Assembly: GCA_028292625.1 (NCBI GenBank)
Contig: JAQGLY010000010.1
Span: 1-64,000 of the forward strand
Direction: 5' to 3'
From: Herbaspirillum sp.
GTDB taxonomy: Bacteria > Pseudomonadota > Gammaproteobacteria > Burkholderiales > Burkholderiaceae_D
Length of the DNA stretch: 64,000 bases
Both the position numbers and the translations under genes were made by a program. Below the pieces are notes generated by a model. It saw only the letters and a program-made list of their open reading frames with translations, was not told where the DNA came from and did no database searches. Shown one piece after another: positions 1-8,864 of the stretch (within the stretch, counting starts at the first letter, position 1; every line of letters begins with the position of its first letter).

Positions 1-6
1 TGGGAA

Positions 7-19
7 CCCCCGAAGGGGG
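7..19. repeat. short GC hairpin
   Basis: Five C, GAA, five G make a perfect 5-bp stem with a three-base loop. No T-run follows it, so it is not a convincing intrinsic terminator. It may belong to the downstream hairpin element at 45-78. Confidence 0.4.
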
Positions 20-44
20 CAACTGCTTGCGGCCGCCTTTTTTT

Positions 45-78
45 GCTTACTTTTTTTGGCGGAGCAAAAAAAGTGAGC
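45..78. repeat. 14-bp inverted repeat with poly-T/poly-A arms
   Basis: Arms 45-58 (GCTTACTTTTTTTG) and 65-78 (CAAAAAAAGTGAGC) pair over 14 positions with one G-T wobble around a six-base loop GCGGAG. The palindrome can be read on either strand. It lies beyond the 3' end of the minus-strand HMA gene and could act as a transcript end, but T-runs sit inside the stem instead of after it. Sequences of this kind recur between genes in Burkholderiales, which is recollection and not checked here. Confidence 0.5.
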
Positions 79-195
79 GGCTGCCGGGCCGCCCCCGGCG
101 ACTACCCACGGAGCACAAACCCAACAAGCACCCACTAAACCAGGCAAGCCGGCCCGAAAGCGAATCTCGTCAGAGAGAGCAGTCAGCCAGCAAAA

Positions 196-399
196 TTAAG
201 CCCGAGTCAAAACCGGCGTATACCCCGCATCCCGCATAGCCCCCTCAAGCGCAGCCACATCCTGCGCATTCATAACCCGCACCAAATGCCTGGGCAGATC
301 GAACTCAAGCACCGCATTATGATCCGCAGCCAGCACGGCCTTGGTAATCGCATCGATGCAATGCGACTCCTTCATATCATCCACACGAAATTCAAGCAT
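196..399 (-). CDS. HMA-fold (copper chaperone-like) protein with degenerate metal site
   Basis: A 67-residue protein with the beta-alpha-beta-beta-alpha-beta length and pattern of heavy-metal-associated domains (CopZ/CueO-neighbour type chaperones). It starts MLEFRVDDMK and ends in DAGYTPV, the typical last strand. The canonical GMxCxxC loop is replaced by DMKESHC, so only one cysteine remains (residue 13). Cu(I) binding through CxxC is therefore not expected; a role with another metal, or a non-metal role, is possible. The ATG at 399 is chosen because a GGGG-rich Shine-Dalgarno (SD) lies about 5 bases upstream; an upstream in-frame ATG at 501 would add an unconserved 34-residue leader. Its 5' neighbour lies 430 bp away on the other strand, so it appears monocistronic. 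Confidence 0.6.
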   Translation of the reverse strand: MLEFRVDDMKESHCIDAITKAVLAADHNAVLEFDLPRHLVRVMNAQDVAALEGAMRDAGYTPVLTRA

Positions 400-501
400 A
401 TACACCCCCCGAGCGGCAGGAACCGGCAAATCAACCGCGCCGCCCTTAGCAAGAATAGGAATGCCCCGCCGAACGATAAGTTCAACCCTGCCGGCCTGCA
501 C

Positions 502-932
502 GTTCTTGGCGGGTCTCGCAGCCTCGGCAGCAACGATCGAATACCGTTAAACCGTTGTTTTTTACAAAATGTGATTCGAAACCAATTGTTGCGAATACAA
601 TCCGATGACGGTGCCCGGCCGCCGTTGTTAAACCGGGCGTTATCTTGCATGCGGATGCCTTTGTCCGATATAAAAAATCTTAAATTTCGAAAATAACTTG
701 TAAAAACAAATACTTGAAAATAATCGACGGTTTATTATCCGAATATATGAAATTTTTCAGCATCGATTTTTAGAAAAAATACATCCTGTTTGTTCAAAAT
801 TTGGCGAACAATAAGCGAAAATCAAGTGCCTGAGTATTTCGCAGGCAGCTGCGTATGATAGTAGCCGCACGGCAACGGTGACGAACATAAAAACAAAGGT
901 CTGCTTCAGGCAGGCCGGGAGGATGACAGGAT
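502..932. promoter_or_regulatory. intergenic region between HMA gene and livG
   Basis: No gene is seen. The stretch 660-830 is clearly AT-rich compared with its surroundings. It contains an inverted repeat TTGTTC (790-795) and GAACAA (806-811) with a ten-base spacer, a plausible regulator site, and a TATGAT at about 848-853 that could be a -10 element without an obvious -35. The control region of the livG-scoB unit is probably here. Confidence 0.35.
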
Positions 933-1706
933 ATGACAGAGTTCATTTTGGAAACTGAAAACCTGACCAAGGATTTCAAAGGTTTTACCGCGGTCAGTGC
1001 GGTTAATCTGAAAGTCCGCCGCGGACACATCCATGCATTGATCGGCCCCAACGGCGCCGGTAAAACCACCTGCTTCAATCTGCTGACCAAATTCCTGGTG
1101 CCGACGTCGGGCAAGATACTATTCAACGGCCGCGACATCACCGGCGCCGCGCCGGCCCAAATTGCGCGTCAGGGAATCATCCGCTCGTTCCAGATCTCAG
1201 CCGTGTTTCCGCATTTGACGGTGCTGGAAAACGTGCGCGTCGGTTTGCAGCGCACGCTGGGCACATCGTTTTATTTCTGGAAGAGCGGCGCCAGCCTGTC
1301 GCAATTGAACGACCGCGCAATGGCCTTGCTGACCGAAGTCGATCTGGCCGCTTTCGCCGATACCATGACCGTCGATTTGCCGTACGGCCGCAAACGCGCG
1401 CTTGAGATCGCCACTACCCTGGGCATGGAGCCGGAGCTGATGCTGCTCGACGAGCCGACCCAGGGCATGGGTCACGAAGACGTGGATCGCGTCACGGCGC
1501 TGATCAAAAAGGTCTCCGTCGGCCGTACGGTGCTGATGGTCGAACACAATATGAACGTGATTGCCGGCATCTCTGACCGCCTGAGCGTATTGCAGCGCGG
1601 CGCGATGCTGGCCGAAGGCACATACGCCGAAGTGTCGAACGATCCGCAGGTGATGGAGGCGTATATGGGAACCACCGCCAATGTTCTCGACGGAGGTCCG
1701 CGATGA
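933..1706 (+). CDS. branched-chain amino acid-type ABC transporter ATPase, LivG family
   Basis: A 257-residue cytoplasmic nucleotide-binding subunit of a HAAT-family importer. It shows Walker A GPNGAGKTT at 38-46, the Q-loop glutamine at 87, Walker B LMLLDE at 169-174 and the switch histidine at 205. The signature is LPYGRKR (149-155), a LivG-type variant of LSGGQ. The C-terminal YMG ending is typical of LivG. The ATG has AGGAT close upstream and GGAGG 11 bases upstream. It is the first gene of a tight unit with livF (4-bp overlap), the binding protein, both permeases and then scoAB. Family membership is certain; substrate (leucine/valine or another carboxylate) is inferred only from the family. 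Confidence 0.9.
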   Translation: MTEFILETENLTKDFKGFTAVSAVNLKVRRGHIHALIGPNGAGKTTCFNLLTKFLVPTSGKILFNGRDITGAAPAQIARQGIIRSFQISAVFPHLTVLENVRVGLQRTLGTSFYFWKSGASLSQLNDRAMALLTEVDLAAFADTMTVDLPYGRKRALEIATTLGMEPELMLLDEPTQGMGHEDVDRVTALIKKVSVGRTVLMVEHNMNVIAGISDRLSVLQRGAMLAEGTYAEVSNDPQVMEAYMGTTANVLDGGPR

Positions 1707-2464
1707 ATACCGTCGCAGCGGAACATGCGCCGCTGCCGGCGACCCCGGCCGCGAGCGGCAACGAGGCGCTGGCCATCGCCGATCTGCAGGCCTGGTACGG
1801 CGAATCGCACATCCTGCACAAGGTCGGCCTGACCGTCGGGCGCGGCGAAGTGGTGACCCTGCTGGGGCGCAATGGCTCCGGCCGCACCACCACGCTGCGC
1901 GCGATCATGGGATTGACCGGCACGCGCCGCGGTTCGATCCGCATCAACGGCACCGAGACCATTGCCATGCGGACCTACAAAATCGCCCATCTGGGCGTAG
2001 GTTACTGCCCGGAAGAGCGCGGCATTTTCTCGTCGCTGTCGGCGGAAGAAAACCTGCTGCTGCCGCCCTCGGTGTCGAAGACCGAGCAAGGCATGTCGCT
2101 CGATGAAATCTACGCGATGTTTCCGAATCTGGCGGAACGCAAGCAAAGCCAGGGCACCCGGCTGTCGGGCGGCGAGCAGCAGATGCTGGCGGTGGCGCGG
2201 ATCCTGCGCACCGGCGCGCGCCTGCTGCTGCTGGACGAAATTTCGGAAGGACTGGCGCCGGTCATCGTGCAGACGCTGGCGCGCATGATCCTGACCCTGA
2301 AGGCCAAGGGCTACACCATCGTCATGGTGGAACAGAACTTCCGCTTCGCCGCACCGCTGGCCGACCGCTTCTACGTGATGGAGCACGGCCGTATCGTCGA
2401 AGCCTTCGCCGCCGCCGAGCTTGAGGCGAAGACGCCAACGCTGCATACGCTGCTGGGGGTTTAG
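1703..2464 (+). CDS. branched-chain amino acid-type ABC transporter ATPase, LivF family
   Basis: A 253-residue second ATPase of the importer, expected to pair with LivG. The signature LSGGEQQ (154-160) and Walker B LLLLDE (174-179) are intact. Walker A reads GRNGSGRT (55-62): the catalytic lysine is replaced by arginine at 61. It also has an N-terminal tail of about 20 residues rich in Ala/Pro before the ABC core. The start overlaps the livG stop by 4 bp, implying translational coupling. The Lys-to-Arg change could reduce ATP hydrolysis at one of the two composite sites, but as I recall the same variant occurs in other betaproteobacterial LivF proteins, so it need not be inactivating. Confidence 0.88.
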   Translation: MNTVAAEHAPLPATPAASGNEALAIADLQAWYGESHILHKVGLTVGRGEVVTLLGRNGSGRTTTLRAIMGLTGTRRGSIRINGTETIAMRTYKIAHLGVGYCPEERGIFSSLSAEENLLLPPSVSKTEQGMSLDEIYAMFPNLAERKQSQGTRLSGGEQQMLAVARILRTGARLLLLDEISEGLAPVIVQTLARMILTLKAKGYTIVMVEQNFRFAAPLADRFYVMEHGRIVEAFAAAELEAKTPTLHTLLGV

Positions 2465-2544
2465 CGATACCGAGAAATTTTTTGTGCCGTTACAGGTCGT
2501 ATGCTGGGTTTTATCGTGTAGTTCAAAAAAAATTGGAGATAAAC

Positions 2545-3765
2545 ATGAATCTGAAAAAAATGTCATTGGCGGTTTCCTTGGCGGTCGGCGCTGTGACGGC
2601 AATGGGGGTTGCGGCTCCCGCTTCGGCGCAAATTTCCGGTGATGTCATCAAGATCGGTTTCATGACCGACATTTCAGGCCTGTATTCGGATATCGACGGC
2701 CAGGGCGGCGCCGAGGCGATCCGCTTTGCGATCGCCGACATGGGTGGCGCGATCAATGGCAAGAAAATCGAACTGGTGGTCGCCGATCATCAGAACAAGG
2801 CCGACGTGGCGGCCAGCAAAGCGCGCGAATGGTTCGACCAGCAGGGCGTCGATCTGTTGATCGGCGGCACCAATTCCGGCACCGCGCTGGCGATGGCGAA
2901 AGTGGCGTCGGAAAAGAAAAAGCCGTTCATCGAGATCGGCGCTGGCAGCGCGCGCCTGACCAATGAGGAATGTTCGCCGTACACCGTTCATTACGCTTAC
3001 GACACGGTGGCGCTGGCCAAGGGCACCGGTTCCGCGGTGGTGAAACAGGGCGGCAAGTCCTGGTTCTTCCTGACCGCCGATTATGCTTTCGGCCATTCGC
3101 TCGAAAACGATACCGCCCGGGTGGTCAAGGCGGCCGGCGGCACCGTGCTGGGTTCGGTCAAGCATCCGCTGTCGGCGTCCGATTTCTCGTCGTTCCTGTT
3201 GCAGGCGCAATCGTCGAAGGCGCAGATCATCGGCCTGGCCAACGCCGGCGGCGATTTCATCAACTCGGTCAAGGCGGCCAATGAGTTCGGCATCACCAAG
3301 ACCGCGAAACTGGCCGGTCTGCTGGTGTTCATCAACGATATCCATTCGCTCACGCCGAAGCTGACTCAAGGCATGTATCTGACTGACAGTTGGTATTGGG
3401 ACACCAACGACGAAACGCGCAAATTCGCCAAACGCTATTTCGAAAAGCAGAAGAAAATGCCGTCCAGCCTGCAGGCCGCCGATTACTCGTCGGCGCTGCA
3501 GTACCTGATGGCGGTGAAAGCGGCCGGCAGCGACGATGCGGACAAGGTCATGGCGCAATTGCGCAAGACCAAGTTCAATGACATGTATATGAAGAACGCC
3601 TATCTGCGCGCCGACGGCCGCGTGGTGCACGACATGTATCTGTTCCAGGTGAAGACGCCGGCCGATTCGAAATACCCTTGGGATTATTACAAGCTGGTGC
3701 AAACGATCCCGGGCGACGAAGCGTTCACCACCAAGGCCGAATCCAAGTGCGCGTTGTGGAAATAA
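2545..3765 (+). CDS. periplasmic branched-chain amino acid-type binding protein (LivK/LivJ family)
   Basis: A 406-residue type I periplasmic binding protein. It has a Sec signal peptide with a positive start (MNLKK), a hydrophobic core and an ASA cleavage site near residue 28. The mature protein opens with VIKIGFMTDISGLYSD, typical of the Peripla_BP_6 family. The ATG at 2545 is preferred over an in-frame ATG at 2482 because GGAGA lies 6 bases before it and the signal peptide starts there. It sits between the two ATPases and the two permeases of the same system. The close link with ScoAB suggests the ligand feeds keto-acid or acyl-CoA metabolism (inference). Confidence 0.9.
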   Translation: MNLKKMSLAVSLAVGAVTAMGVAAPASAQISGDVIKIGFMTDISGLYSDIDGQGGAEAIRFAIADMGGAINGKKIELVVADHQNKADVAASKAREWFDQQGVDLLIGGTNSGTALAMAKVASEKKKPFIEIGAGSARLTNEECSPYTVHYAYDTVALAKGTGSAVVKQGGKSWFFLTADYAFGHSLENDTARVVKAAGGTVLGSVKHPLSASDFSSFLLQAQSSKAQIIGLANAGGDFINSVKAANEFGITKTAKLAGLLVFINDIHSLTPKLTQGMYLTDSWYWDTNDETRKFAKRYFEKQKKMPSSLQAADYSSALQYLMAVKAAGSDDADKVMAQLRKTKFNDMYMKNAYLRADGRVVHDMYLFQVKTPADSKYPWDYYKLVQTIPGDEAFTTKAESKCALWK

Positions 3766-3846
3766 GGATGTGCGGGCGGGATGTCGCGGGCCGGATTCCG
3801 GTCCGCTGCATCCCGTTTTTTGAATCAGTCTGATTGCGTGGCACAC

Positions 3847-4731
3847 ATGGATATTTTCGGTATTCCGTTGCAGGCGATGATGAGCCAGTTGCTGCTGGGC
3901 CTGGTCAACGGCTCGTTCTATGCGATGCTGTCGCTGGGGCTGGCGATCATCTTCGGCCTGCTCAACGTCATCAATTTCGCGCACGGCGCGCTATATATGC
4001 TGGGCGCGTTCGTGGCCTGGATGGGGCTGAACTACTTCGGCCTGAATTACTGGACCATGCTGATCGCCGCCCCGCTGATCGTCGGTCTGTTCGGCATCGT
4101 GATTGAAAAGACCATGCTGCGCTGGCTGTACAAGCTCGATCACGTCTATGGTCTGCTGCTGACCTTCGGCATCACGTTGATGGTGGAAGGCATTTTCCGC
4201 TCGATCTACGGCGTGTCGGGCCAGTCGTATTCGGTGCCGGATGCATTGCAGGGCGCCACCGATCTGGGTTTCATGGTGTTGCCGAATTACCGTGCCTGGG
4301 TGGTGCTGGCGTCGCTGGTGGTGTGTTTCGCGACCTGGTTCGTGATCGAAAAGACGCGGCTGGGCGCGTATCTGCGCGCCGGCACCGAAAACCCGAAACT
4401 GGTGGAAGCCTTCGGCATCAACGTGCCGCTGATGGTCACGCTGACCTACGGCTTCGGTGTCGCGCTGGCGGCGTTTGCCGGGGTGCTGGCGGCGCCGGTG
4501 ATCCAGGTGTCGCCGCTGATGGGATCGAATCTGATCATCGTGGTGTTCGCGGTGGTGGTGATCGGCGGCATGGGATCTATCCTGGGCGCCATCGTCACCG
4601 GTCTGGCGCTGGGCGTGATCGAAGGGCTGACGCGGGTGTTTTATCCGGAAGCGTCGGCGACCGTGGTGTTTATCGTGATGGCGATCGTACTGATGATTCG
4701 TCCCGCAGGCCTGTTCGGCAAAGAGAAATAG
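3847..4731 (+). CDS. branched-chain amino acid-type ABC permease, LivH family
   Basis: A 294-residue integral membrane subunit with about eight hydrophobic segments and the LivH hallmarks GLVNGSFYAMLSLGLAI near the N-terminus and NFAHGALYMLGAF in the next helix. The ATG at 3847 is chosen because the protein then starts directly at the conserved amphipathic segment. An ATG at 3781 would add 22 unconserved residues, though it has an SD-like GGATG upstream and cannot be excluded. It forms the translocation pore with LivM. Confidence 0.9.
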   Translation: MDIFGIPLQAMMSQLLLGLVNGSFYAMLSLGLAIIFGLLNVINFAHGALYMLGAFVAWMGLNYFGLNYWTMLIAAPLIVGLFGIVIEKTMLRWLYKLDHVYGLLLTFGITLMVEGIFRSIYGVSGQSYSVPDALQGATDLGFMVLPNYRAWVVLASLVVCFATWFVIEKTRLGAYLRAGTENPKLVEAFGINVPLMVTLTYGFGVALAAFAGVLAAPVIQVSPLMGSNLIIVVFAVVVIGGMGSILGAIVTGLALGVIEGLTRVFYPEASATVVFIVMAIVLMIRPAGLFGKEK

Positions 4732-4749
4732 ATCTTTAAGGTATATCCA

Positions 4750-5733
4750 ATGAACAAGAAAATCGCCTGCGGATTGGTGCTGATTGTGCTGCTGATCGCG
4801 CCGTTCATGCTGTACCCGGTGTTTTTGATGAAGATGCTGTGCTTCGCGTTGTTTGCCTGTTCATTCAATTTGCTGATCGGCTACACCGGCCTGCTGTCGT
4901 TCGGGCATGCGGCGTTCTTCGGCATGGCCGGTTATGTGACCGGCTATGCGCTGGCCAGCCTGGGCCTGCCGAGCGAAATCGGCATTCTCGCCGGTACCGC
5001 CGCGGCCGCGCTGATCGGCCTGGTAATGGGCCTGCTGGCGATCCGGCGGCAGGGCATCTATTTCACGATGATTACGCTGGCGCTGGCGCAGATGCTGTAT
5101 TTCGTTTGCCTGCAGGCGCCGTTTACCGGCGGCGAGGATGGTTTGCAGGGCGTGCCGCGTGGAAAATTGCTGGGCGTGCTCGATTTGAGCAACGATTTGA
5201 CCATGTATTTCGTGGTGCTGGCGATTGCGGTGGCGGGCTTTGCGCTGATCGTGCGCATCGTGCATTCGCCGTTCGGCCAGGTGCTCAATGCGATCAAGGA
5301 AAACGAAGCGCGCGCGGTGTCGCTGGGCTACGACGTGCCCAGATACAAGCTGCTGGCCTTCGTCCTGTCGGCCGCGCTGACCGGTCTGGCCGGATCGACC
5401 AAGACGCTGGTGCTCGGGTTCGAAACGCTGACCGATGTGCACTGGACCATGTCTGGCATGGTGGTGCTGATGACGCTGGTGGGCGGCATGGGCACCATTG
5501 TCGGGCCGATTGCCGGCGCGGTGCTGATCGTGGTGCTGGAAAACAAGCTGGGCGATATCGGCAACTGGCTGGCCTCGGTCACCGGCATCGCCTGGTTTCA
5601 GACGCTGGGCGATTCGGTGACGATTGTCATCGGCTTCATTTTTATTGTTTGCGTGCTGGCGTTCCGGCGTGGGCTGGTGGGTGAATTGCTGGCCTTGGGC
5701 CGCCGAATATCGAAGCTGCGGCGAGGCGTTTAG
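4750..5733 (+). CDS. branched-chain amino acid-type ABC permease, LivM family
   Basis: A 327-residue inner-membrane permease carrying the LivM motif NLLIGYTGLLSFGHAAFFGMAGY and the later cytoplasmic loop with IKENEARAVSLGYD that contacts the ATPases. An AAGG ribosome binding site lies upstream of the ATG, 18 bp after livH. It ends the transporter block; scoA begins 110 bp later. The C-terminus is short and basic, as usual. Confidence 0.9.
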   Translation: MNKKIACGLVLIVLLIAPFMLYPVFLMKMLCFALFACSFNLLIGYTGLLSFGHAAFFGMAGYVTGYALASLGLPSEIGILAGTAAAALIGLVMGLLAIRRQGIYFTMITLALAQMLYFVCLQAPFTGGEDGLQGVPRGKLLGVLDLSNDLTMYFVVLAIAVAGFALIVRIVHSPFGQVLNAIKENEARAVSLGYDVPRYKLLAFVLSAALTGLAGSTKTLVLGFETLTDVHWTMSGMVVLMTLVGGMGTIVGPIAGAVLIVVLENKLGDIGNWLASVTGIAWFQTLGDSVTIVIGFIFIVCVLAFRRGLVGELLALGRRISKLRRGV

Positions 5734-5843
5734 GTATAAAGTAGGCATTATGGAATTCCCGCGAAAGCCATGGTGTATGGACGAGCCGGTTGGCGCTATC
5801 ATCGGCATGCATTGATAACGATTTCCCGAACGGAAGGATATCT

Positions 5844-6542
5844 ATGAATAAGGTATTTCACGACGCCCGCAGCGCGCTGGCCGATATCATCAAGGATGGG
5901 CAGATTCTGGCCGTCGGCGGCTTTGGCCTGTGCGGCATTCCCGAAGCGCTGATCGCCGCGGTGCGCGATTCCGGCGTGCAGAATCTGACCGCGATTTCGA
6001 ATAACGCCGGCATCGACGGCTTTGGCTTGGGGGTGTTGCTGAACACGCGCCAGATCAAGAAGATGATTGCTTCCTATGTCGGCGAAAACAAGGAATTCGA
6101 GCGGCAATACCTGGCCGGCGAACTGGAACTGGAATTCACGCCGCAAGGCACGCTGGCGGAGAAACTGCGCGCCGGCGGCGCCGGCATTCCCGCCTTCTTC
6201 ACCAAGACCGGCGTCGGCACGCTGGTGGCCGAAGGCAAGGAGACCCGCGAATTCGACGGCGAAACCTATGTGATGGAACGCTCGCTGGTGGCCGACATTG
6301 CGCTGGTCAAGGCGCAGAAGGCGGATAAATCCGGCAATCTGGTGTTCAATAAAACCGCGCGCAATTTCAATCCGAATGCGGCGATGGCCGGCAAGATCAC
6401 GGTGGTGGAGGTCGAGGAACTGGTCGAGACCGGCACGCTGGATCCGGACCAGATCCATCTGCCGGGCATTTTCGTGCACCGCATCGTGGTCAACGCGACG
6501 CCGGAAAAACGCATCGAACAACGTACAGTGCGAGGAGCGTAA
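5844..6542 (+). CDS. succinyl-CoA:3-ketoacid CoA-transferase subunit A
   Basis: A 232-residue alpha subunit of the heterodimeric class I CoA-transferase that moves CoA from succinyl-CoA to a 3-oxoacid such as acetoacetate. The SCOT-family signature [13 protein letters not shown] is present near residue 25. The ATG at 5844 follows AAGGA by 7 bases; an upstream start at 5790 would add residues not seen in the family. Subunit B starts 2 bp after its stop. The placement directly after a Liv-type importer suggests co-expression with uptake of a ketogenic substrate, for example leucine, whose breakdown yields acetoacetate (inference). Confidence 0.92.
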   Translation: MNKVFHDARSALADIIKDGQILAVGGFGLCGIPEALIAAVRDSGVQNLTAISNNAGIDGFGLGVLLNTRQIKKMIASYVGENKEFERQYLAGELELEFTPQGTLAEKLRAGGAGIPAFFTKTGVGTLVAEGKETREFDGETYVMERSLVADIALVKAQKADKSGNLVFNKTARNFNPNAAMAGKITVVEVEELVETGTLDPDQIHLPGIFVHRIVVNATPEKRIEQRTVRGA

Positions 6543-6544
6543 TC

Positions 6545-7204
6545 ATGGCCTGGACTCGTGATCAAATGGCCGCGCGCGCGGCCAAGGAATTGCAGGACGG
6601 TTTCTATGTGAATCTGGGCATCGGCATGCCCACGATGGTTGCCAATCACGTGCCGCCGGATATCGAAGTCTGGCTGCAATCGGAAAACGGCTTGCTGGGC
6701 ATCGGGCCGTTTCCGACCGACGACAAGGTCGATCCGGACCTGATCAACGCCGGCAAGCAGACGGTGACGACCTTGCCGGGCTCGTCGTTTTTCAGCTCTG
6801 CCGATTCGTTCGGCATGATTCGCGGCGGCAAGATCAATATCGCGATCCTGGGGGCGATGCAGGTATCGGCCGAGGGCGATCTGGCGAACTGGATGATTCC
6901 GGGCAAGATGGTCAAGGGCATGGGCGGCGCGATGGATCTGGTGGCGGGCGTCAAGCACGTCGTGGTGCTGATGGACCATGTCGCCAAGGCCAAGGATGGC
7001 ACGATTTCGCACAAGATCCTGCCGACTTGCGATCTGCCGTTGACCGGCGTGAGAGTGGTGGACAGGATCATCACCGATCTGGGCGTGATCGACGTCACGG
7101 AGAAGGGCCTGAAGCTGGTGGAATTGGCGGACGGGGTGACGGCGACGGAAATCGTGCAGAAGACCGGGGCACCGCTGGATGTGAGCGGGTTTTTTGAGAT
7201 TTGA
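6545..7204 (+). CDS. succinyl-CoA:3-ketoacid CoA-transferase subunit B
   Basis: A 219-residue beta subunit carrying the catalytic glutamate in SENGLLG (Glu47), which forms the enzyme-CoA thioester during transfer. It starts 2 bp after scoA with GAGGAG as ribosome binding site, so the two subunits are coupled. The full length matches the family. It closes the livG-scoB unit and is followed by a strong palindromic repeat that may end the transcript. Confidence 0.93.
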   Translation: MAWTRDQMAARAAKELQDGFYVNLGIGMPTMVANHVPPDIEVWLQSENGLLGIGPFPTDDKVDPDLINAGKQTVTTLPGSSFFSSADSFGMIRGGKINIAILGAMQVSAEGDLANWMIPGKMVKGMGGAMDLVAGVKHVVVLMDHVAKAKDGTISHKILPTCDLPLTGVRVVDRIITDLGVIDVTEKGLKLVELADGVTATEIVQKTGAPLDVSGFFEI

Positions 7205-7235
7205 GGGATCGGTGCAGGGCTTGAATGCGGCGGTA

Positions 7236-7333
7236 AGTCCTTCGACGGCGTTTCACGCCTACTTAGGACGAACGGTTTTCTTTTGAATTTTCAGAAACTC
7301 CGTTCGTCCTGAGTAGCGCAGCGTATCGAAGGA
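7236..7333. repeat. long palindromic intergenic repeat
   Basis: The inner arms 7259-7275 and 7300-7316 match over 17 bases (CTACTtAGGACGAACGG against its complement) with one mismatch. The outer arms TCCTTCGA (7238-7245) and TCGAAGGA (7326-7333) add 8 bp. A 24-base AT-rich loop separates the halves. It lies between convergent scoB and the TAXI gene, so it can serve both transcripts as a 3' structure. The word ACTCAGGACGAACGG is, from memory, a very common dispersed intergenic element in betaproteobacteria; only one copy is in this window. Confidence 0.65.
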
Positions 7334-7339
7334 AGCGTA

Positions 7340-8695
7340 CTAGTGCCGCTGCATCAGCCGATTCCGCACAAATCCGATATGCTCGCGCAGCACGTAAAAC
7401 TGATCCGCGAACGCCAGCGGCATTTTCATCCGGTTCACCGATTCCTCGATCTGGTCCAGCTGCTTCAACATCTGCGCATGCTCTTCTTCCTCGGCGTCGC
7501 CCGAGATGCCGCGCTCCAGCGAAATCAGCGCGCCATACCATTTATAGATCCGCGATTTGATGCGCCAGCCGTACAGCATCGGCACCAGCCGCGCGCCGGG
7601 AATCAACAGCAGGAAAACCGGCAGCACAATCACCAGCGTGCGATCGACCAGGCTGGCCAGCCAGAACGGCAGCATCCGATAGACGAAACTTTTCCCCGAT
7701 TTGTAATACCGCGCAGCATCGTCGCTGATCCGGTACTCGTGAGCCAGCGGCGCCGGAAATTCGCCGGCTTTTTGCAGCACGCCGCCTTTGCCATGCACTT
7801 CCCTGGCAGCCTCGATCAGCAGATCCGATAAGGCCGGATGCAGATCTTCGCGCGCCACCAGCTCGGCGGTCGGCGCGATCAGGTGGAGGTCCTGCGGCGG
7901 AATATTCTTGCCGAAATCGAATACGCCTTTCGGGATTTTGATCTCGTTCAGATAATCGAAGCGGCGCGTATACGCTTCCGACTGGGCGAAGTCGACCAGC
8001 CGTATGTTCGGTGTGCGCAGCAGTTTGCCCATGGTCGGCGGCGAGGCCGAATCGCCCATCAGGAAGGCCGCGTCGATCTTGCCGTCGATCAATGCCTGCG
8101 CCGCTTCGTCGCCGCCCAGATCGAGCAGCGCGGTGTTGCCGCCCGGTACGATGCCATTCGATTTCAGCAGGGCCAGCGCCAGCACGCGCGCGCCGCTGCC
8201 GGGCAGGCCGATGGCAATCCGTTTGCCACGCAGGTCGTCCAGGCTGTCGACCGTCGCCGCCGTGTGATAAAACACCGTCACCGGCACATACGCGACACTG
8301 CCTAGCGACATCAACTGGCTGACCGCGGCGTCGGTCGCCAGCCCGCCCTGTACGAAGCCGATATCGACATTGACGTTGGGATCCAGCAGCTTGTTCAGAT
8401 TGTCCAGCGAGCCGTCGGACGGCAGAATCTTCAGCGTCACGCCGTCGCGCGCCAGGATTTTTTTGTATTTCTCGGCGGTATTCCAGAAATTGCTTTGCGG
8501 GGGCCCAGTGATGATGGTCAGCGTGGTGGGCGGCGCCGGCCGGATCAGCTTGACCGCCAACCACATTCCGATCAGCACCACCAGTAGGATAGGTCCAAAG
8601 CTGACCGCGGCATCACGCCACGAAATGGCGACGAAACGCGCCTTGAATTTGCCGGCGTGGGGACTGCTGCGCGGCGCTTTGTTTTCTGAAGGCAT
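7340..8695 (-). CDS. membrane-tethered TAXI-family TRAP solute-binding-like protein
   Basis: A 451-residue protein whose middle (about 55-330) matches TAXI-type TRAP receptors: ITGPPQSNFWNTAEKYKKIL at the start, then VDIGFVQGG and GKRIAIGLPGSGAR. It differs from a secreted receptor: a hydrophobic segment at about 29-50 has no cleavage site and acts as an anchor. A second hydrophobic region at about 340-372 is followed by a charged tail with an EEEEHAQMLKQLDQIEES coiled-coil-like stretch. The receptor domain should face the periplasm with both ends in the cytoplasm. No DctQ/DctM permease genes are adjacent, so it may be a sensor or scaffold. Divergent from the amino acid ABC pair. Confidence 0.8.
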   Translation of the reverse strand: MPSENKAPRSSPHAGKFKARFVAISWRDAAVSFGPILLVVLIGMWLAVKLIRPAPPTTLTIITGPPQSNFWNTAEKYKKILARDGVTLKILPSDGSLDNLNKLLDPNVNVDIGFVQGGLATDAAVSQLMSLGSVAYVPVTVFYHTAATVDSLDDLRGKRIAIGLPGSGARVLALALLKSNGIVPGGNTALLDLGGDEAAQALIDGKIDAAFLMGDSASPPTMGKLLRTPNIRLVDFAQSEAYTRRFDYLNEIKIPKGVFDFGKNIPPQDLHLIAPTAELVAREDLHPALSDLLIEAAREVHGKGGVLQKAGEFPAPLAHEYRISDDAARYYKSGKSFVYRMLPFWLASLVDRTLVIVLPVFLLLIPGARLVPMLYGWRIKSRIYKWYGALISLERGISGDAEEEEHAQMLKQLDQIEESVNRMKMPLAFADQFYVLREHIGFVRNRLMQRH

Positions 8696-8864
8696 CGGCG
8701 ATCATCCTGTATTCTGCCGGCGCCAGCGGCCGGCGCCAAGTCGACGTCATTATGCACGGACCGTTGAACCGTGTCAGTTAAAATACAAAGCCGCCAGCTT
8801 GCCGGCTGCCGCGCAGGCATCGCCGGCGCTTCCGCCGATACGGCCAATCCAAGCAAGGAACACT

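Noticed and set aside
27..239. 70-codon plus-strand ORF over the left-end hairpin
   Set aside because: It is made of repeat sequence and Arg/Pro-rich composition, has no SD, and runs through the palindrome; not a credible gene.
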